Shown in pieces: positions 50,795 to 59,853 of a stretch of 64,000 bases of DNA. The translations under genes were made by a program, and so were the position numbers. Position 1 is the stretch's first letter. Every line of letters starts with the position of its first letter. This DNA comes from Kumtagia sp963820075 (lineage in GTDB: Bacteria; Pseudomonadota; Alphaproteobacteria; Rhizobiales; Rhizobiaceae), in NCBI GenBank assembly GCA_963820075.1, contig CAWFYS010000013.1, forward strand, positions 1 to 64,000. The letters are read 5' to 3'. The notes beneath the pieces were generated by a model. It had not been told where the DNA came from. It worked only from the letters and a program-made list of their open reading frames with translations, and did no database searches.

Positions 50795-51586
50795 TCAACC
50801 CTGGGCGCGGCCGATGATTTCGTCGGTATTGGCCAGGAGCCGCCGGACTGCCCTGCGCGCCGCTTCGGGACGCTGCAGGCGGACGCATTTTTCGATATCC
50901 TCGTGCAATTCCTGCGCGTATTTGAGGTCGTTCACTTCGCGGGTGACGAACCCGAACAGATTCTCGAGGGCGGATTCGATCAGTACGCCGAGCGGCACAA
51001 GCAGTTCATTTCCGGAGGCGCGCAGGATCGCGACATGGAAGCGCGTGTCGGACTCGGTTCGCTCGGAGAGGAAGCGGGCGGTTCCCATGTCGGCGCAGGC
51101 CCGGCTGATCTCCGCCATCTGTTCCAGCGAACGCCTGGCGGCCGCCAGAGCCGTGGCTTCGGGCTCGATGATGTAGCGGAATTCCTGCACGGTACGCAGG
51201 AATTTCAATCGGTCGGGCGCCGAGGCGTACCAGCCGAGCACGTCGCGGTCGAGCAGGTTCCAGCGCTCGCGGGGCTCCACCCGGCTGCCGATTTTCGGCC
51301 GGGACGCCAGCAGGTTCTTGGCCATCAGCATCTTGATCGCCTCGCGCACGGCGGATCGGCTCACATCGAAGGTCTGCGACCATTTCTGCTCGTTGGGCAA
51401 TATGGTTCCGGGGGGATAGTCGCCGCGCACGATGCGTTGGCCGATCTCGTTGGCGAGCGCCGCGTGAACGCTGGCGCCGCTGATGCGAAGGCCGCGCGAG
51501 CGCGGCTCTTCGGGGCGCGCGTCCGGCGCTGTTCCTACCGCCGCCGCGTCCGCGACGGCCCGTTGGTTCCGCCGGTCCTGCGCCAT
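50795..51586 (-). CDS. GntR/FadR-family regulator of the sugar importer
   Basis: The 263 residues have a winged helix (EQKWSQTFDVSRSAVREAIK) and an FCD helical domain (ESDTRFHVAILRASGNELL with metal-site residues). I chose the ATG at 51586 (MAQDRRN), which has GGAGGA and GAGGG upstream; the ATG at 51601 would overlap the permease stop (ATGA) but leaves almost no room for a ribosome binding site. It is the last gene of the leftward importer operon and probably binds the palindrome at 53421-53449. Confidence 0.9.
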   Translation of the reverse strand: MAQDRRNQRAVADAAAVGTAPDARPEEPRSRGLRISGASVHAALANEIGQRIVRGDYPPGTILPNEQKWSQTFDVSRSAVREAIKMLMAKNLLASRPKIGSRVEPRERWNLLDRDVLGWYASAPDRLKFLRTVQEFRYIIEPEATALAAARRSLEQMAEISRACADMGTARFLSERTESDTRFHVAILRASGNELLVPLGVLIESALENLFGFVTREVNDLKYAQELHEDIEKCVRLQRPEAARRAVRRLLANTDEIIGRAQG

Positions 51587-51597
51587 CTCGTTCGCCC

Positions 51598-52596
51598 TCA
51601 TTCCTCCGAGTCGCGACTGGCCCGAATCCGGTCGAACGCCACCGCAAGTACGATGAAGCTACCAACGAACATGCCTTGCCAAAAGGTGCTGATGCCGAGA
51701 AGCGTCAGGCTGTTGCGGATAACTTCTATGAGTGCGGCGCCGACGACCGACCCGAACACGGTGCCCGCGCCGCCCATCAGATTGGCGCCGCCGATGACGG
51801 TGGCGGCGATCACGCTGAGTTCCATCGACTGGCCGAGATTGGTGGTGACGCCGCCAAGCCATCCGGCTTCGAGTACGCCGGCGATCCCCGCCATCAGCGA
51901 CGAAAACATGAAGACGCTGACCTTCAGCCGGCGCACCGCAATGCCGGTCAGGACCGCCGCCTTTTCGTTGCTGCCGATCGCGAAGACATGGCATCCCCAC
52001 CGCGTCCATTTGAGCATCAGCCCGGTGACGATGGCCAGCAGCACCAGCACGATGACCGGGTGGGCGATGCCGAATGTCGAGCCGCCGCCCAGCCAGAACA
52101 GGAGTTTTTCGTCCGGCCCGAACTGAAAGATCATCTTGTTTTGGGAAAGCACCATCGCCGCGCTGCGGGCGACCGACAGCATTCCGAGCGTTACGACGAA
52201 TGACGGCATCCTGACATAGGCAATCAGCACGCCGTTGATGAAGCCGACAAGCAGCGAAGCGGCAATCGCGCAAAGGCTGGCGAAGGCGAGCGAATGGCCG
52301 GCATTCATGGTAATCGCCAGCACCATCGCCGAAAGGCAGAGCACCGAGCCGACCGACAGGTCGATGCCGCCGGAAATGATGACCACCGTCATGCCGAGCG
52401 CCATGATGCCGACAAACGCGAAATTGCGCGTGACGTTGAAGAGGTTCTGCGGAGTAGCGAAGGTGTCGGTAAGCACGCTGAGCGCCAGGCAGGCGAGGAG
52501 GGCCGCGACGAATACCCAGAACGCCTGCTGTCCGACCATGCGGCCGAGCCAGGAGTGGGTTTGCCGCTGGATTGCGTCGTCTATGCTGGTCGCCAT
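51598..52596 (-). CDS. Ribose-type ABC permease (FrcC/RbsC family)
   Basis: Inner-membrane sugar permease with about nine helices. It is recognised by GMTVVIISGGIDLSVGSVL near residue 85 and GGANLMGGAGTVFGSVVGA near the C-terminus. The start at 52596 (MATSIDDAIQ) or the upstream ATG at 52629 are both possible; the latter overlaps the ATPase stop. Gene order and coupling place it with the ATPase at 52622-53362 and the divergent binding protein at 53903. Confidence 0.9.
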   Translation of the reverse strand: MATSIDDAIQRQTHSWLGRMVGQQAFWVFVAALLACLALSVLTDTFATPQNLFNVTRNFAFVGIMALGMTVVIISGGIDLSVGSVLCLSAMVLAITMNAGHSLAFASLCAIAASLLVGFINGVLIAYVRMPSFVVTLGMLSVARSAAMVLSQNKMIFQFGPDEKLLFWLGGGSTFGIAHPVIVLVLLAIVTGLMLKWTRWGCHVFAIGSNEKAAVLTGIAVRRLKVSVFMFSSLMAGIAGVLEAGWLGGVTTNLGQSMELSVIAATVIGGANLMGGAGTVFGSVVGAALIEVIRNSLTLLGISTFWQGMFVGSFIVLAVAFDRIRASRDSEE

Positions 52597-52621
52597 GGAC
52601 AAACTCGTTTGCCTTTCCTGT

Positions 52622-53362
52622 TCAGGCATATTCGATCGCACCGGTGATCAGGCCGGTGATCTCCTGCGGCGAGGTTGCCGAGGCCTGCTTGTCGGCAACC
52701 TTGGTGCCGCGCCTCAACACGATGATCCGGTCGGCCACGGCGAAGACGTCGGGCATGCGGTGGCTGATCAGTACCACGGCGACCCCCTGCCGCCGCAACT
52801 CGGCGATGAGGTTGAGCACTTCCGCCACCTGGCGCACCGAAATCGCGGCGGTCGGCTCATCCATCAGCACGATTTCGGCGTCGCTCAGCCGCGTGCGGGC
52901 AATCGCCACGGCCTGGCGCTGTCCGCCCGACATCGAGCGGACCATGTCCTTCGGCCGCGTTTCCGACCGCAGGTCCTTGAACAGTCGAGCCGCGGCCGCA
53001 TTCATCGCCGGGTAGTCGAGAATCTTGAACGGACCGATGGTGCGGGTGAGTTCACGCCCGAGAAAGACGTTCACGGCCGCGCTTAGATTGTCGCATAGCG
53101 CCAGGTCCTGGTAGACGATCTCGATCCCGTTCTGGCGCGCCTCCACCGGCCGGTGGAATGTCGTCTCGCGGTCCTTGATGAAGATCTTGCCGTGCGTCGG
53201 CCGATAGTTTCCGGCAATAATCTTAACCAGCGTCGACTTTCCCGCGCCATTGTCCCCCATGAGACCGACGACCTCGCCGGCAGAAAGCGACATGGAGACA
53301 TCGTTGAGCGCGTGAATCGCCCCGAAGTGCTTTGAGATGCCCTCGAGCCTCAGCGCGGTCAT
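52622..53362 (-). CDS. Sugar ABC importer ATPase (FrcA-like, single domain)
   Basis: The 246 residues form one nucleotide-binding domain with Walker A GLMGDNGAGKSTLVKIIAG, signature MSGGQRQAVAIART and Walker B EIVLMDEPTAAI. Most ribose-type ATPases have two fused domains; the single-domain form is typical of FrcA-like systems. It is the first gene of the leftward operon, with AGGA upstream of the ATG. Confidence 0.92.
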   Translation of the reverse strand: MTALRLEGISKHFGAIHALNDVSMSLSAGEVVGLMGDNGAGKSTLVKIIAGNYRPTHGKIFIKDRETTFHRPVEARQNGIEIVYQDLALCDNLSAAVNVFLGRELTRTIGPFKILDYPAMNAAAARLFKDLRSETRPKDMVRSMSGGQRQAVAIARTRLSDAEIVLMDEPTAAISVRQVAEVLNLIAELRRQGVAVVLISHRMPDVFAVADRIIVLRRGTKVADKQASATSPQEITGLITGAIEYA

Positions 53363-53420
53363 GCGTTCCTCCCCAAATCGGCTTCATATTGGCGGCGAAA
53401 TCCCCGCATCGTCAATACAA

Positions 53421-53449
53421 TGATAAAACGGATTATCAGATTTATCAGA
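53421..53449. promoter_or_regulatory. Probable operator of the sugar-uptake operon
   Basis: TGATAA, six bases, TTATCA is a perfect dyad (53421-53438), and a third TTATCA follows at 53442-53447, so TATCAGA is also repeated directly nine bases apart. It sits in an AT-rich stretch 59 bp before the ATPase start, between divergent transcripts. The GntR-family regulator at the end of this operon is the natural candidate to bind it. Confidence 0.55.
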
Positions 53450-53505
53450 CAATATCTTGACGGCTCGCTCGGGCTGGGCTTAAGCTTTCCGGCGGGAGGG
53501 TTGCG

Positions 53506-53690
53506 ATGCACGTTCTGGTGACCGGCGCAACGGGCAAGGTGGGTCAGGCGCTGATCGCGCGCCTGTCGCGCGGGCCGGGCCGCGACAAAATCAGCATACG
53601 CGCCCTTTGCCACAATCGTAGGCGAGCCTGCGGACTGCCGGGCCGTCGCCGACCGTCTTGCGATTTGCTCGGTCTGCCTTCCAGGCCGAC
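53506..53690 (+). pseudogene. Fragment of an NAD-dependent epimerase/dehydratase gene
   Basis: An ATG at 53506 begins MHVLVTGATGKVGQALIARL, a complete Rossmann nucleotide-binding motif of the extended short-chain family. After IRALCHNR the similarity stops and the frame becomes Arg-rich nonsense. Only about 40-45 codons of the original ~270 remain. Such genes often sit beside sugar ABC operons. The rest of the gap to 53902 holds no gene; GGAGGAG at 53891 is the ribosome site of the next gene. Confidence 0.55.
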
Positions 53691-53902
53691 CCGCGGCCCT
53701 CATGTCAGCAACTGGATGGACAACAGCCGCGCAAGGCCGAGTTCGGCGGGCGGCCGTCCTGCCATCCGAAGAAGCTTATCAATTCCGCCTGGACGTGCCA
53801 GCCCCCGCCGAACGAACCGCGCAGGGCCTGGTATCCGGGCTGAACTGGCCGGCGAGGACGGGGCGCCGGTCTGCATCGCGCCAAATGCTGGGAGGAGTAC
53901 CA

Positions 53903-54895
53903 ATGAAAAGATTGAACACGATACTTCTGGCCGGTGCCGCGCTCGCCGCGCTCGCCGGAACGGCCTTCGCCGAGGACAAGACGCTGGCCATTGTGGTCAA
54001 GGGTCTCGACAATCCGTTCTTTGAACAGATCCATCTGGGCTGCGAGAAATGGAACGGCGAAAACGCCGCGAGCGGCTACAAATGCCTCTACACCGGGCCA
54101 GCCTCCAGCGCCGACGAGGCGGGGGAAGTGCAGATTGTCGAGGATCTGCTCAATCGCCCGGACGTGAAGGCGATCGCGATCTCGCCCTCCAACGCGCCGC
54201 TGATGGCGAAGCTCCTGAGGGACAAGGCTCCGGGCATCCCGGTGATGACCATCGACGCCGACCTCGGCAAGGATGACGCATCGCTGCGCAAGACCTATCT
54301 CGGCACCGACAATTACCTGATGGGCGTGAAGTTCGCCGAGCATTTGAAGACGCTGAAGCCGGAAGGCGGAACCGTCTGCCTGCAACTCGGCAACGTTGCG
54401 GCCGACAACATCAACCAGCGCGCGGCCGGCACGCGCGACACGCTGGCGGGAGAAAAAGGTCTTGAGCGGCTGACCGGTCAGGGCGGCTGGACGGAGGTCG
54501 ACGGCTGCCCGGTCTTTACCAATGACCAGTCGGATTTGGCCAACCAGCAGATGGCGGACACCTTCACCGCCAATCCGGACCTCACCGCCTTCATGCTGAT
54601 CGGGGGCTGGGCGCAGTTCGCCCCGCAGGCCTATGTCCAGGTCACCGACCAGGTGATGGACAAGCTCAAGAGCAAGACGATGGCGATCGTCGCAGGCGAC
54701 ACGCTGCCGCCGCAGATGGAAGCGCTGAAGGCCGGCCGCAGCCATGTTCAGGTCGGCCAGCGCCCGTTCGAGATGGGCTATCGCGCCCCGTCGGTCATGA
54801 TCGACCTCATCGACGGAAAGCCGGTCGAACCGATCATCTTCACCGGCCTCGACGAGTGCACGCAGGAGACCGTGGACACCTGCATCGCCAAGTAA
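53903..54895 (+). CDS. Sugar-binding periplasmic protein (ribose/fructose type)
   Basis: The 330 residues have a Sec signal (MKRLNTILLAGAALAALAG, then AFA). The family pattern is LAIVVKGLDNPFFEQIHLGC, then DVKAIAISPSNAPLM, VMTIDADLG and FMLIGGWAQFAP. A strong ribosome site GGAGGAG precedes the ATG. It is divergent from the ATPase/permease/regulator genes and is probably their receptor. The Cys pairs (GCEKW and YKCLY; DGCPVF and DECTQETVDTC) are unusual for a sugar-binding protein and may form disulfides. Confidence 0.9.
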   Translation: MKRLNTILLAGAALAALAGTAFAEDKTLAIVVKGLDNPFFEQIHLGCEKWNGENAASGYKCLYTGPASSADEAGEVQIVEDLLNRPDVKAIAISPSNAPLMAKLLRDKAPGIPVMTIDADLGKDDASLRKTYLGTDNYLMGVKFAEHLKTLKPEGGTVCLQLGNVAADNINQRAAGTRDTLAGEKGLERLTGQGGWTEVDGCPVFTNDQSDLANQQMADTFTANPDLTAFMLIGGWAQFAPQAYVQVTDQVMDKLKSKTMAIVAGDTLPPQMEALKAGRSHVQVGQRPFEMGYRAPSVMIDLIDGKPVEPIIFTGLDECTQETVDTCIAK

Positions 54896-55023
54896 CGTGC
54901 GAAAGCGCCCGGCCGCCACGGCGGCCGGGCGCCGATGCGTGCAGCCTTGCGCCATCGATGATGCCTCCATGGCTGCGACCGTCGCTGGACTGCATCCCGA
55001 AAAAGATCCGGAGGAGACAAGAC

Positions 55024-55974
55024 ATGAAACTACGCATCGCAACCCTGGCGCTGCTGATCGGCGCGGCCTTCGCGGGCTCGGCCGCCGAAGCGCAGGACAA
55101 GAAGGCACTGGCCTTCGTCGTCAACGGCGCATCCGACTTCTGGAAACTGGCCGAGGCCGGCGTGAAGAAGGCGCAGGAGGAACTGCCCAATTACGATCTG
55201 CAGTTCAAATATCCCGAGCAGGCGGCGGCCGCGGTTCAGCAGCGGCTGATGGACGATCTCGTTGCCGCCGGCGTGTCGGCGATCATGGTGAGCGCGGTCG
55301 ATCCGAAATCGTCGACCGAGGCGCTGAACAGGGTCGGCGGGCAGGTTCCGCTGTTCACCACCGACTCGGATGCGCCGGACACCAACCGCATCGCCTATAT
55401 CGGCTCGTCCAACACCGACGCCGGGAAGCAGGCGGGAGAGATCGCGCTGAAGGCGCTGCCGGACGGCGGCAAATGCATAGGCTTCGTCGGGCTGCCCGGC
55501 GCCGACAATGCGCGCGAGCGGATCGAAGGCATGAAGAGCGTGATCGCGGGATCAAAAGTCGAGCTGATCGACGTGCGCGGCGACGACATCGACCAGACCC
55601 GGGCCAAGCGCAATGTCGAGGATGCGCTGGCCGCCAATCCCGACATCAACTGCATGGTCGGCTTCTACTCCTACAATCCGCCGCGCATCTACGAGGTGCT
55701 GAAGGAGTCGGGCAAGCTCGGCCAGATCACCATCGTCGCCTTCGACGAGGATCCGATCACGCTTGGCGGCGTGCGCGAAGGCACCATCGCGGCCACGGTG
55801 GTGCAGCAGCCATACGAATGGGGCTACCAGGGCATGAAGCTGATGGCGAAGCATCTGGAAGGCGACAAGTCGGTCGTTCCGGATGACAAGCTGATCATCA
55901 TACCGACCAAGATCATCGACAAGGCGAATGTCGATGGGTTCGAGGCCGAGCTGAAGGCGCGCATCGGCGGCTGA
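55024..55974 (+). CDS. Second sugar-binding periplasmic protein
   Basis: The 316 residues have a Sec signal (MKLRIATLALLIGAAFAGS, then AEA) and the fold of ribose-type receptors: LAFVVNGASDFWKLAEAGV, AGVSAIMVSAVDP, TTDSDAPDTNRIAYIGSSN and IVAFDEDPITLGGVREGTI. GGAGGAG lies upstream of the ATG. It is 128 bp after the first receptor, and a strong hairpin separates it from the following ATPase, so it is likely made in excess. Confidence 0.92.
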   Translation: MKLRIATLALLIGAAFAGSAAEAQDKKALAFVVNGASDFWKLAEAGVKKAQEELPNYDLQFKYPEQAAAAVQQRLMDDLVAAGVSAIMVSAVDPKSSTEALNRVGGQVPLFTTDSDAPDTNRIAYIGSSNTDAGKQAGEIALKALPDGGKCIGFVGLPGADNARERIEGMKSVIAGSKVELIDVRGDDIDQTRAKRNVEDALAANPDINCMVGFYSYNPPRIYEVLKESGKLGQITIVAFDEDPITLGGVREGTIAATVVQQPYEWGYQGMKLMAKHLEGDKSVVPDDKLIIIPTKIIDKANVDGFEAELKARIGG

Positions 55975-55983
55975 TGTTTTTAA

Positions 55984-56020
55984 GCGGGTGGGGCCACCGG
56001 GCCGGTCCCGCCCGCCTTTT
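55984..56020 (+). terminator. Hairpin between receptor and ATPase genes
   Basis: GCGGGTGGG pairs with CCCGCCCGC across a 14-base loop (one G-T pair), followed by CTTTT. It probably causes partial termination, which would lower ATPase and permease expression compared with the receptor. Confidence 0.65.
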
Positions 56021-56116
56021 GTCCCGCAACTTCGCGCTTCCATGCGGCCGCATCGAAAACCCGAATGCGGCCAACCATCCTTGTCTTTCAGCCTTCATCG
56101 CAGGCATTATCCGCCC

Positions 56117-57622
56117 ATGGCCACGCCTTTCCTGACCATGACGGGAATTTGTAAACAGTATCCCGGCGTCAGGGCGCTGGACGGGGTCAGCCTTGCGGTT
56201 GCGGCGGGCGAGGTGGTCGGACTGGTCGGCGAGAACGGCGCCGGCAAATCGACCCTGATGAAAATTCTCGGCGGCGTCGTCGAGCCGACCAGCGGCGTGA
56301 TCGAACTCGACGGCCAGAAGATTGACCGGCTTTCCGTCAACGGATCGATGCGGGCAGGTATCGCCTTCGTCCATCAGGAACTCAACCTCTTCGACAATCT
56401 GTCCGCCGCCGCCAATATCTTCATTGGCCGCGAGCCGTTGAAAGGCGGGCCGTTCCGGCTGATCGACGGCGTCGCGCTGAGCCGCCAGGCAGCGCCATTG
56501 CTCAAGCAGCTCGGCGCCGATTTCGGTCCCGATGCAAGTGTCGCCGGCCTGTCGCTCGCGCAAAGGCAGCTCGTCGAGATCGCCAAGGCTCTGTCGCTGA
56601 AGGCCCGCCTCGTCATCATGGACGAGCCGACATCCAGCCTCACGGCTACCGAAACGCAGCGGCTGCTTTCGGTGATAGGCAAGCTCAGGGAGGACGGCGT
56701 CAGCGTTATCTTCATCTCGCATCGTCTGGCCGAAGTCGAGAGTATCGCCGACCGCGTGACCGTGCTGCGCGACGGCAGGACCGTCGCGGAACTCGACGGC
56801 GCCGATATCGCGCCGCGCACGATGATACGCCACATGATCGGCCGCGAGTTGAAAACGCTCTACCGCGCGCCGGCCTTGCCGTCGGCCGCGCCGGTCATCG
56901 AGATTGCCGACGCGCGGACGAGTCACCGGCCGGACCAGACGGTCACGCTTTCGGTACGCGGCGGCGAAATTCTGGGCCTGGCCGGACTGGTGGGCTCGGG
57001 CCGGACAGAGCTGGCGCGCGCGGTCTTCGGCCTCGACCCGCTGCTCGGCGGCGAAATCCGCATAAGCGGCGTAAAAGTCGCGGTGTCCTCGCCGCGCCAG
57101 GCGATCGAGCTCGGCCTCTATCTCATTCCGGAGGATCGCAAGCGCTCCGGCCTGATCCTCGACTTTTCGGTGCGCGACAACGTCACGCTCGCCGACCTTC
57201 CGGCCTATGCGCGTTTCGGCATGATCGATGTGTCCAGGGAAGAGAGGAGCGCGGAAGAACAGCGCGGCCGGCTCGACATCCGCTGCCCGAGCACAAGGGT
57301 TATCGTCGGTGCGCTTTCCGGAGGCAACCAGCAGAAGGTCGTGCTCGCCAAATGGCTGTCAATGGCGCCGCGCGCGCTTATTTTCGACGAACCGACCCGC
57401 GGCATCGATGTGGGCGCCAAGGACGAGATCTACCGGCTGATGCGCGAATTGTCCGACCACGGCGCCGGCATACTGATGATCTCCAGCGACATGGAGGAAG
57501 TGATCGGCGTGAGCGACCGCGTCGCGGTCATGCATGAGGGCCGCATCGCCGGCTTTCTCGAACGCAATGAACTGAGCGAGCACAATATTCTGTCGCTCGC
57601 CGTGGGAAGGAGTTCGACCTGA
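56117..57622 (+). CDS. Sugar ABC importer ATPase (RbsA/XylG type, two domains)
   Basis: The 501 residues contain two fused nucleotide-binding domains. The first has GLVGENGAGKSTLMKILGG, GLSLAQRQLVEIAKAL and LVIMDEPTSSL. The second has GLAGLVGSGRTEL (degenerate Walker A), LSGGNQQKVVLAKWL and LIFDEPTRGIDVGAK. The ATG at 56117 starts MATPFLTMTGICKQYPG; upstream codons do not fit. It is co-directional with the second receptor and the permease at 57654. Confidence 0.94.
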   Translation: MATPFLTMTGICKQYPGVRALDGVSLAVAAGEVVGLVGENGAGKSTLMKILGGVVEPTSGVIELDGQKIDRLSVNGSMRAGIAFVHQELNLFDNLSAAANIFIGREPLKGGPFRLIDGVALSRQAAPLLKQLGADFGPDASVAGLSLAQRQLVEIAKALSLKARLVIMDEPTSSLTATETQRLLSVIGKLREDGVSVIFISHRLAEVESIADRVTVLRDGRTVAELDGADIAPRTMIRHMIGRELKTLYRAPALPSAAPVIEIADARTSHRPDQTVTLSVRGGEILGLAGLVGSGRTELARAVFGLDPLLGGEIRISGVKVAVSSPRQAIELGLYLIPEDRKRSGLILDFSVRDNVTLADLPAYARFGMIDVSREERSAEEQRGRLDIRCPSTRVIVGALSGGNQQKVVLAKWLSMAPRALIFDEPTRGIDVGAKDEIYRLMRELSDHGAGILMISSDMEEVIGVSDRVAVMHEGRIAGFLERNELSEHNILSLAVGRSST

Positions 57623-57653
57623 TGACGGCGATGCGAGACCGGCGGATGGCTTC

Positions 57654-58607
57654 ATGATCAACCGCAAGGACCTCTGGCTGCTCGTTCTCATCCTGGTGGT
57701 AGGCACTGTCGTTGCCGTCATCAACCCGCGCTTCCTTTCGCCGGTGAACCTCTCCAACACGGCCAATCTGATCGGTCTGTTCGGCATTTTCGCGGTGGCG
57801 CAGGCCTTCGTCATCATTTCCGGCGGCATCGAACTTTCGGTCGGTTCGATCATCGCGCTGCTTGGGGTCATCTTTGTCGATCTTATCGCCAGCGGCACGG
57901 TCAATTCCGGACTGGCCATGGTCATCGTCATACTGATCGGCTGCCTGATCGGCGCGATCCATGGCTATCTGATCGCAAAAGTCGGGTTGCAGCCTTTCGT
58001 CGTCACGCTGTGCGGCCTGCTGATCTATCGCGGCGTGGCGCGCTACTACACCGACGAGGCGACGGCAGGGTTCCCCTTCGGCGCCAGTTTCCCGACGCTT
58101 GAGTGGCTGACGGCCGGGCGCTTCTACGGCATTCCGCACAGCCTCATCGCCTTCGCGTTGATTACGGCCGTCATGGCGGTGGTGCTGCACCGCTCGGTGT
58201 ACGGCCGCTATCTCTATGCCGTCGGCAAGAACGAGGAGGCGGCCCGCTACAGCGGCATCCGCACGTCGCGCATCATCATAGCGGCCTACGTCATCTGCTG
58301 CGGCCTGACCGCGGTGGCGGCGATCTTCATCGCCATGTACACGCGCTCGATCTCGCCGGCATCGCATGGCAATTTCTACGAGCTGTACGCCATTGCGGCG
58401 GCGGTGCTCGGCGGATGTTCGCTGCGCGGCGGCGAAGGCTCGATCCTGGGGGTGGTGCTGGGAACTATCCTCCTGCAGGTGCTGCAGAACCTGGTCAATC
58501 TGCTCGGCATTCCGAGTTCGCTCAATTTCGCCGTGATGGGATCCGTCATTCTGGCGGGCATTCTGGCCGATCAGCATTTCTCCGGCCGCCGGCAACCCCA
58601 GTCGTGA
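57654..58607 (+). CDS. Sugar ABC permease (RbsC type)
   Basis: The 317 residues have about nine membrane helices, with AFVIISGGIELSVGSIIALL and YAIAAAVLGGCSLRGGEGS as family markers. It completes the second ribose-type importer (receptor 55024, ATPase 56117). The substrate is unknown. A MITE copy lies 50 bp after its stop. Confidence 0.93.
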   Translation: MINRKDLWLLVLILVVGTVVAVINPRFLSPVNLSNTANLIGLFGIFAVAQAFVIISGGIELSVGSIIALLGVIFVDLIASGTVNSGLAMVIVILIGCLIGAIHGYLIAKVGLQPFVVTLCGLLIYRGVARYYTDEATAGFPFGASFPTLEWLTAGRFYGIPHSLIAFALITAVMAVVLHRSVYGRYLYAVGKNEEAARYSGIRTSRIIIAAYVICCGLTAVAAIFIAMYTRSISPASHGNFYELYAIAAAVLGGCSLRGGEGSILGVVLGTILLQVLQNLVNLLGIPSSLNFAVMGSVILAGILADQHFSGRRQPQS

Positions 58608-58656
58608 CGGCGATCGTGGCACCGCAAGGCGAGCGCCGGGGATTGCGGAACCCTCC

Positions 58657-58760
58657 TAAGCAGATTTGCGTGGCTTCGCCCACGCTTCGCCTGCTTAGCC
58701 TCCTGTTTTGTCGCAGGTTTCTGTCGGAAAACCGTGACACACTTTTCCGGAACCTGCTTA
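58657..58760 (+). mobile_element. MITE-like element, copy 2
   Basis: The same 104-bp sequence as at 39173-39276, with TA at both ends, inverted TAAGCAG/CTGCTTA termini and two internal hairpins; only about two bases differ. It is intergenic between the sugar permease and the leftward small secreted protein, where its hairpins could stop transcription. Confidence 0.85.
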
Positions 58761-58838
58761 GGATGATTTCGAGCAAAGTCGTCAACCTGCCCGCAAGGCG
58801 CCAGAACCGTTCAACCCGGCGAGGCCGGGCGAGCCCCT

Positions 58839-59183
58839 TCAGAAGCAGCGTATGTCGGCTTCCGCCTGCGCGCGTCCGAGTTCCGCGCCGACCGCCTTTG
58901 CCTGTGGACTTTCGCGAAACAGAGCGCTGGCCTCGCCAACCGTGCGCGACATGCGCCTGAAGGTCTCGGCGGTCTCATACCGTTCATAGGGCATGATCGA
59001 GGCAATCACGTCGATCGAGCATGAGCAGCGGTCGAGCATGTCGTGCGTCTGTCCGTTCGAGATCATGCAGCCGAGCACATAGTCTGCGAGCGCGTTTGTC
59101 GGGTAGTCACCTGCCGCCTGCGCCGGCACTGACAGCGACAGGGCGCAGACCGGAAGAATCGCAAGTCTGATTGAGCTTGGCAC
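58839..59183 (-). CDS. Small secreted protein near the xox cluster
   Basis: The 114 residues begin with a GTG at 59183, chosen because GGAGG lies seven bases upstream and a signal peptide follows (IRLAILPVCALSLSVPAQA). The mature part has the pattern ADYVLGCMISNGQTHDMLDR, then CSCSIDVIASIMPYERYE and ends ADIRCF, with four cysteines (CM, CSC, RC). I do not recognise a named family. Its place beside xoxF suggests a periplasmic helper in methanol oxidation or metal handling, but this is inference. Confidence 0.7.
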   Translation of the reverse strand: MPSSIRLAILPVCALSLSVPAQAAGDYPTNALADYVLGCMISNGQTHDMLDRCSCSIDVIASIMPYERYETAETFRRMSRTVGEASALFRESPQAKAVGAELGRAQAEADIRCF

Positions 59184-59853
59184 CCCGAATCCTCCAATCG
59201 CCTTTCGGTGAATTCGATACGATTTCGCGTTGAGCAGTTGGCAACGTAGAATTGCGTCAGTCAAGTTGGCATATAGGACGAAAGGATGATTTGGACGAGG
59301 CTCCGGGGAGCGACCGGGGTATGTGGCCGGCGCTATGACGGCGGGCGGCTGTCCATTGCCGATGCGAGTATAGCGCGCCGTTTATTCTCGAGGAACTGCT
59401 CAAGTTACCGCCGCAGGCCTCCGTAAAGCATATAGTCATATCTGGTCGATCGAAAAAAGAAATACTGTCCCCGGCTGTGACTATTAAAATACGGGTCGAC
59501 GTAGATTTCAGTCATTTCAATATTAAATTCGATCAGTTTTTCCTTTGATTGGCTTTTGCTGCAATGCGAAATCAAGTATGCTGCGATGCAGCATTCTTGC
59601 CAGGCTTTTTGCTTGCCTACCGGGTCCAAATAACATAGCCTTCCCCTGTTTCCGGCTTCAAGGGCGTCGCCGTCATAGGGAGCGGCGACAGTCTTTCGTA
59701 GGCCAAGTGAGGCGGGCGGTAACGGTGCCCTCCGCTCGTCTGGCTTAGGTCGTGACACGCTGCCGGAAATATTCCCCACCCACAAGGATCGCATGGGCAA
59801 GCCATTTGAGGCTCCAGCAGCGATTCCTGGTTGTGAACCCTGGGAGGATTCGC
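59184..59853. other. Intergenic, xoxF promoter region
   Basis: The 670 bp between divergent genes hold no supported gene. The part near 59430-59560 is AT-rich relative to the flanks and may contain the xoxF promoter. The open frames here lack family resemblance and ribosome binding sites. Confidence 0.4.

Noticed and set aside
59405..59800. A 131-codon minus-strand frame upstream of xoxF
   Set aside because: No ribosome binding site, no recognisable protein features, and it covers the likely xoxF promoter.
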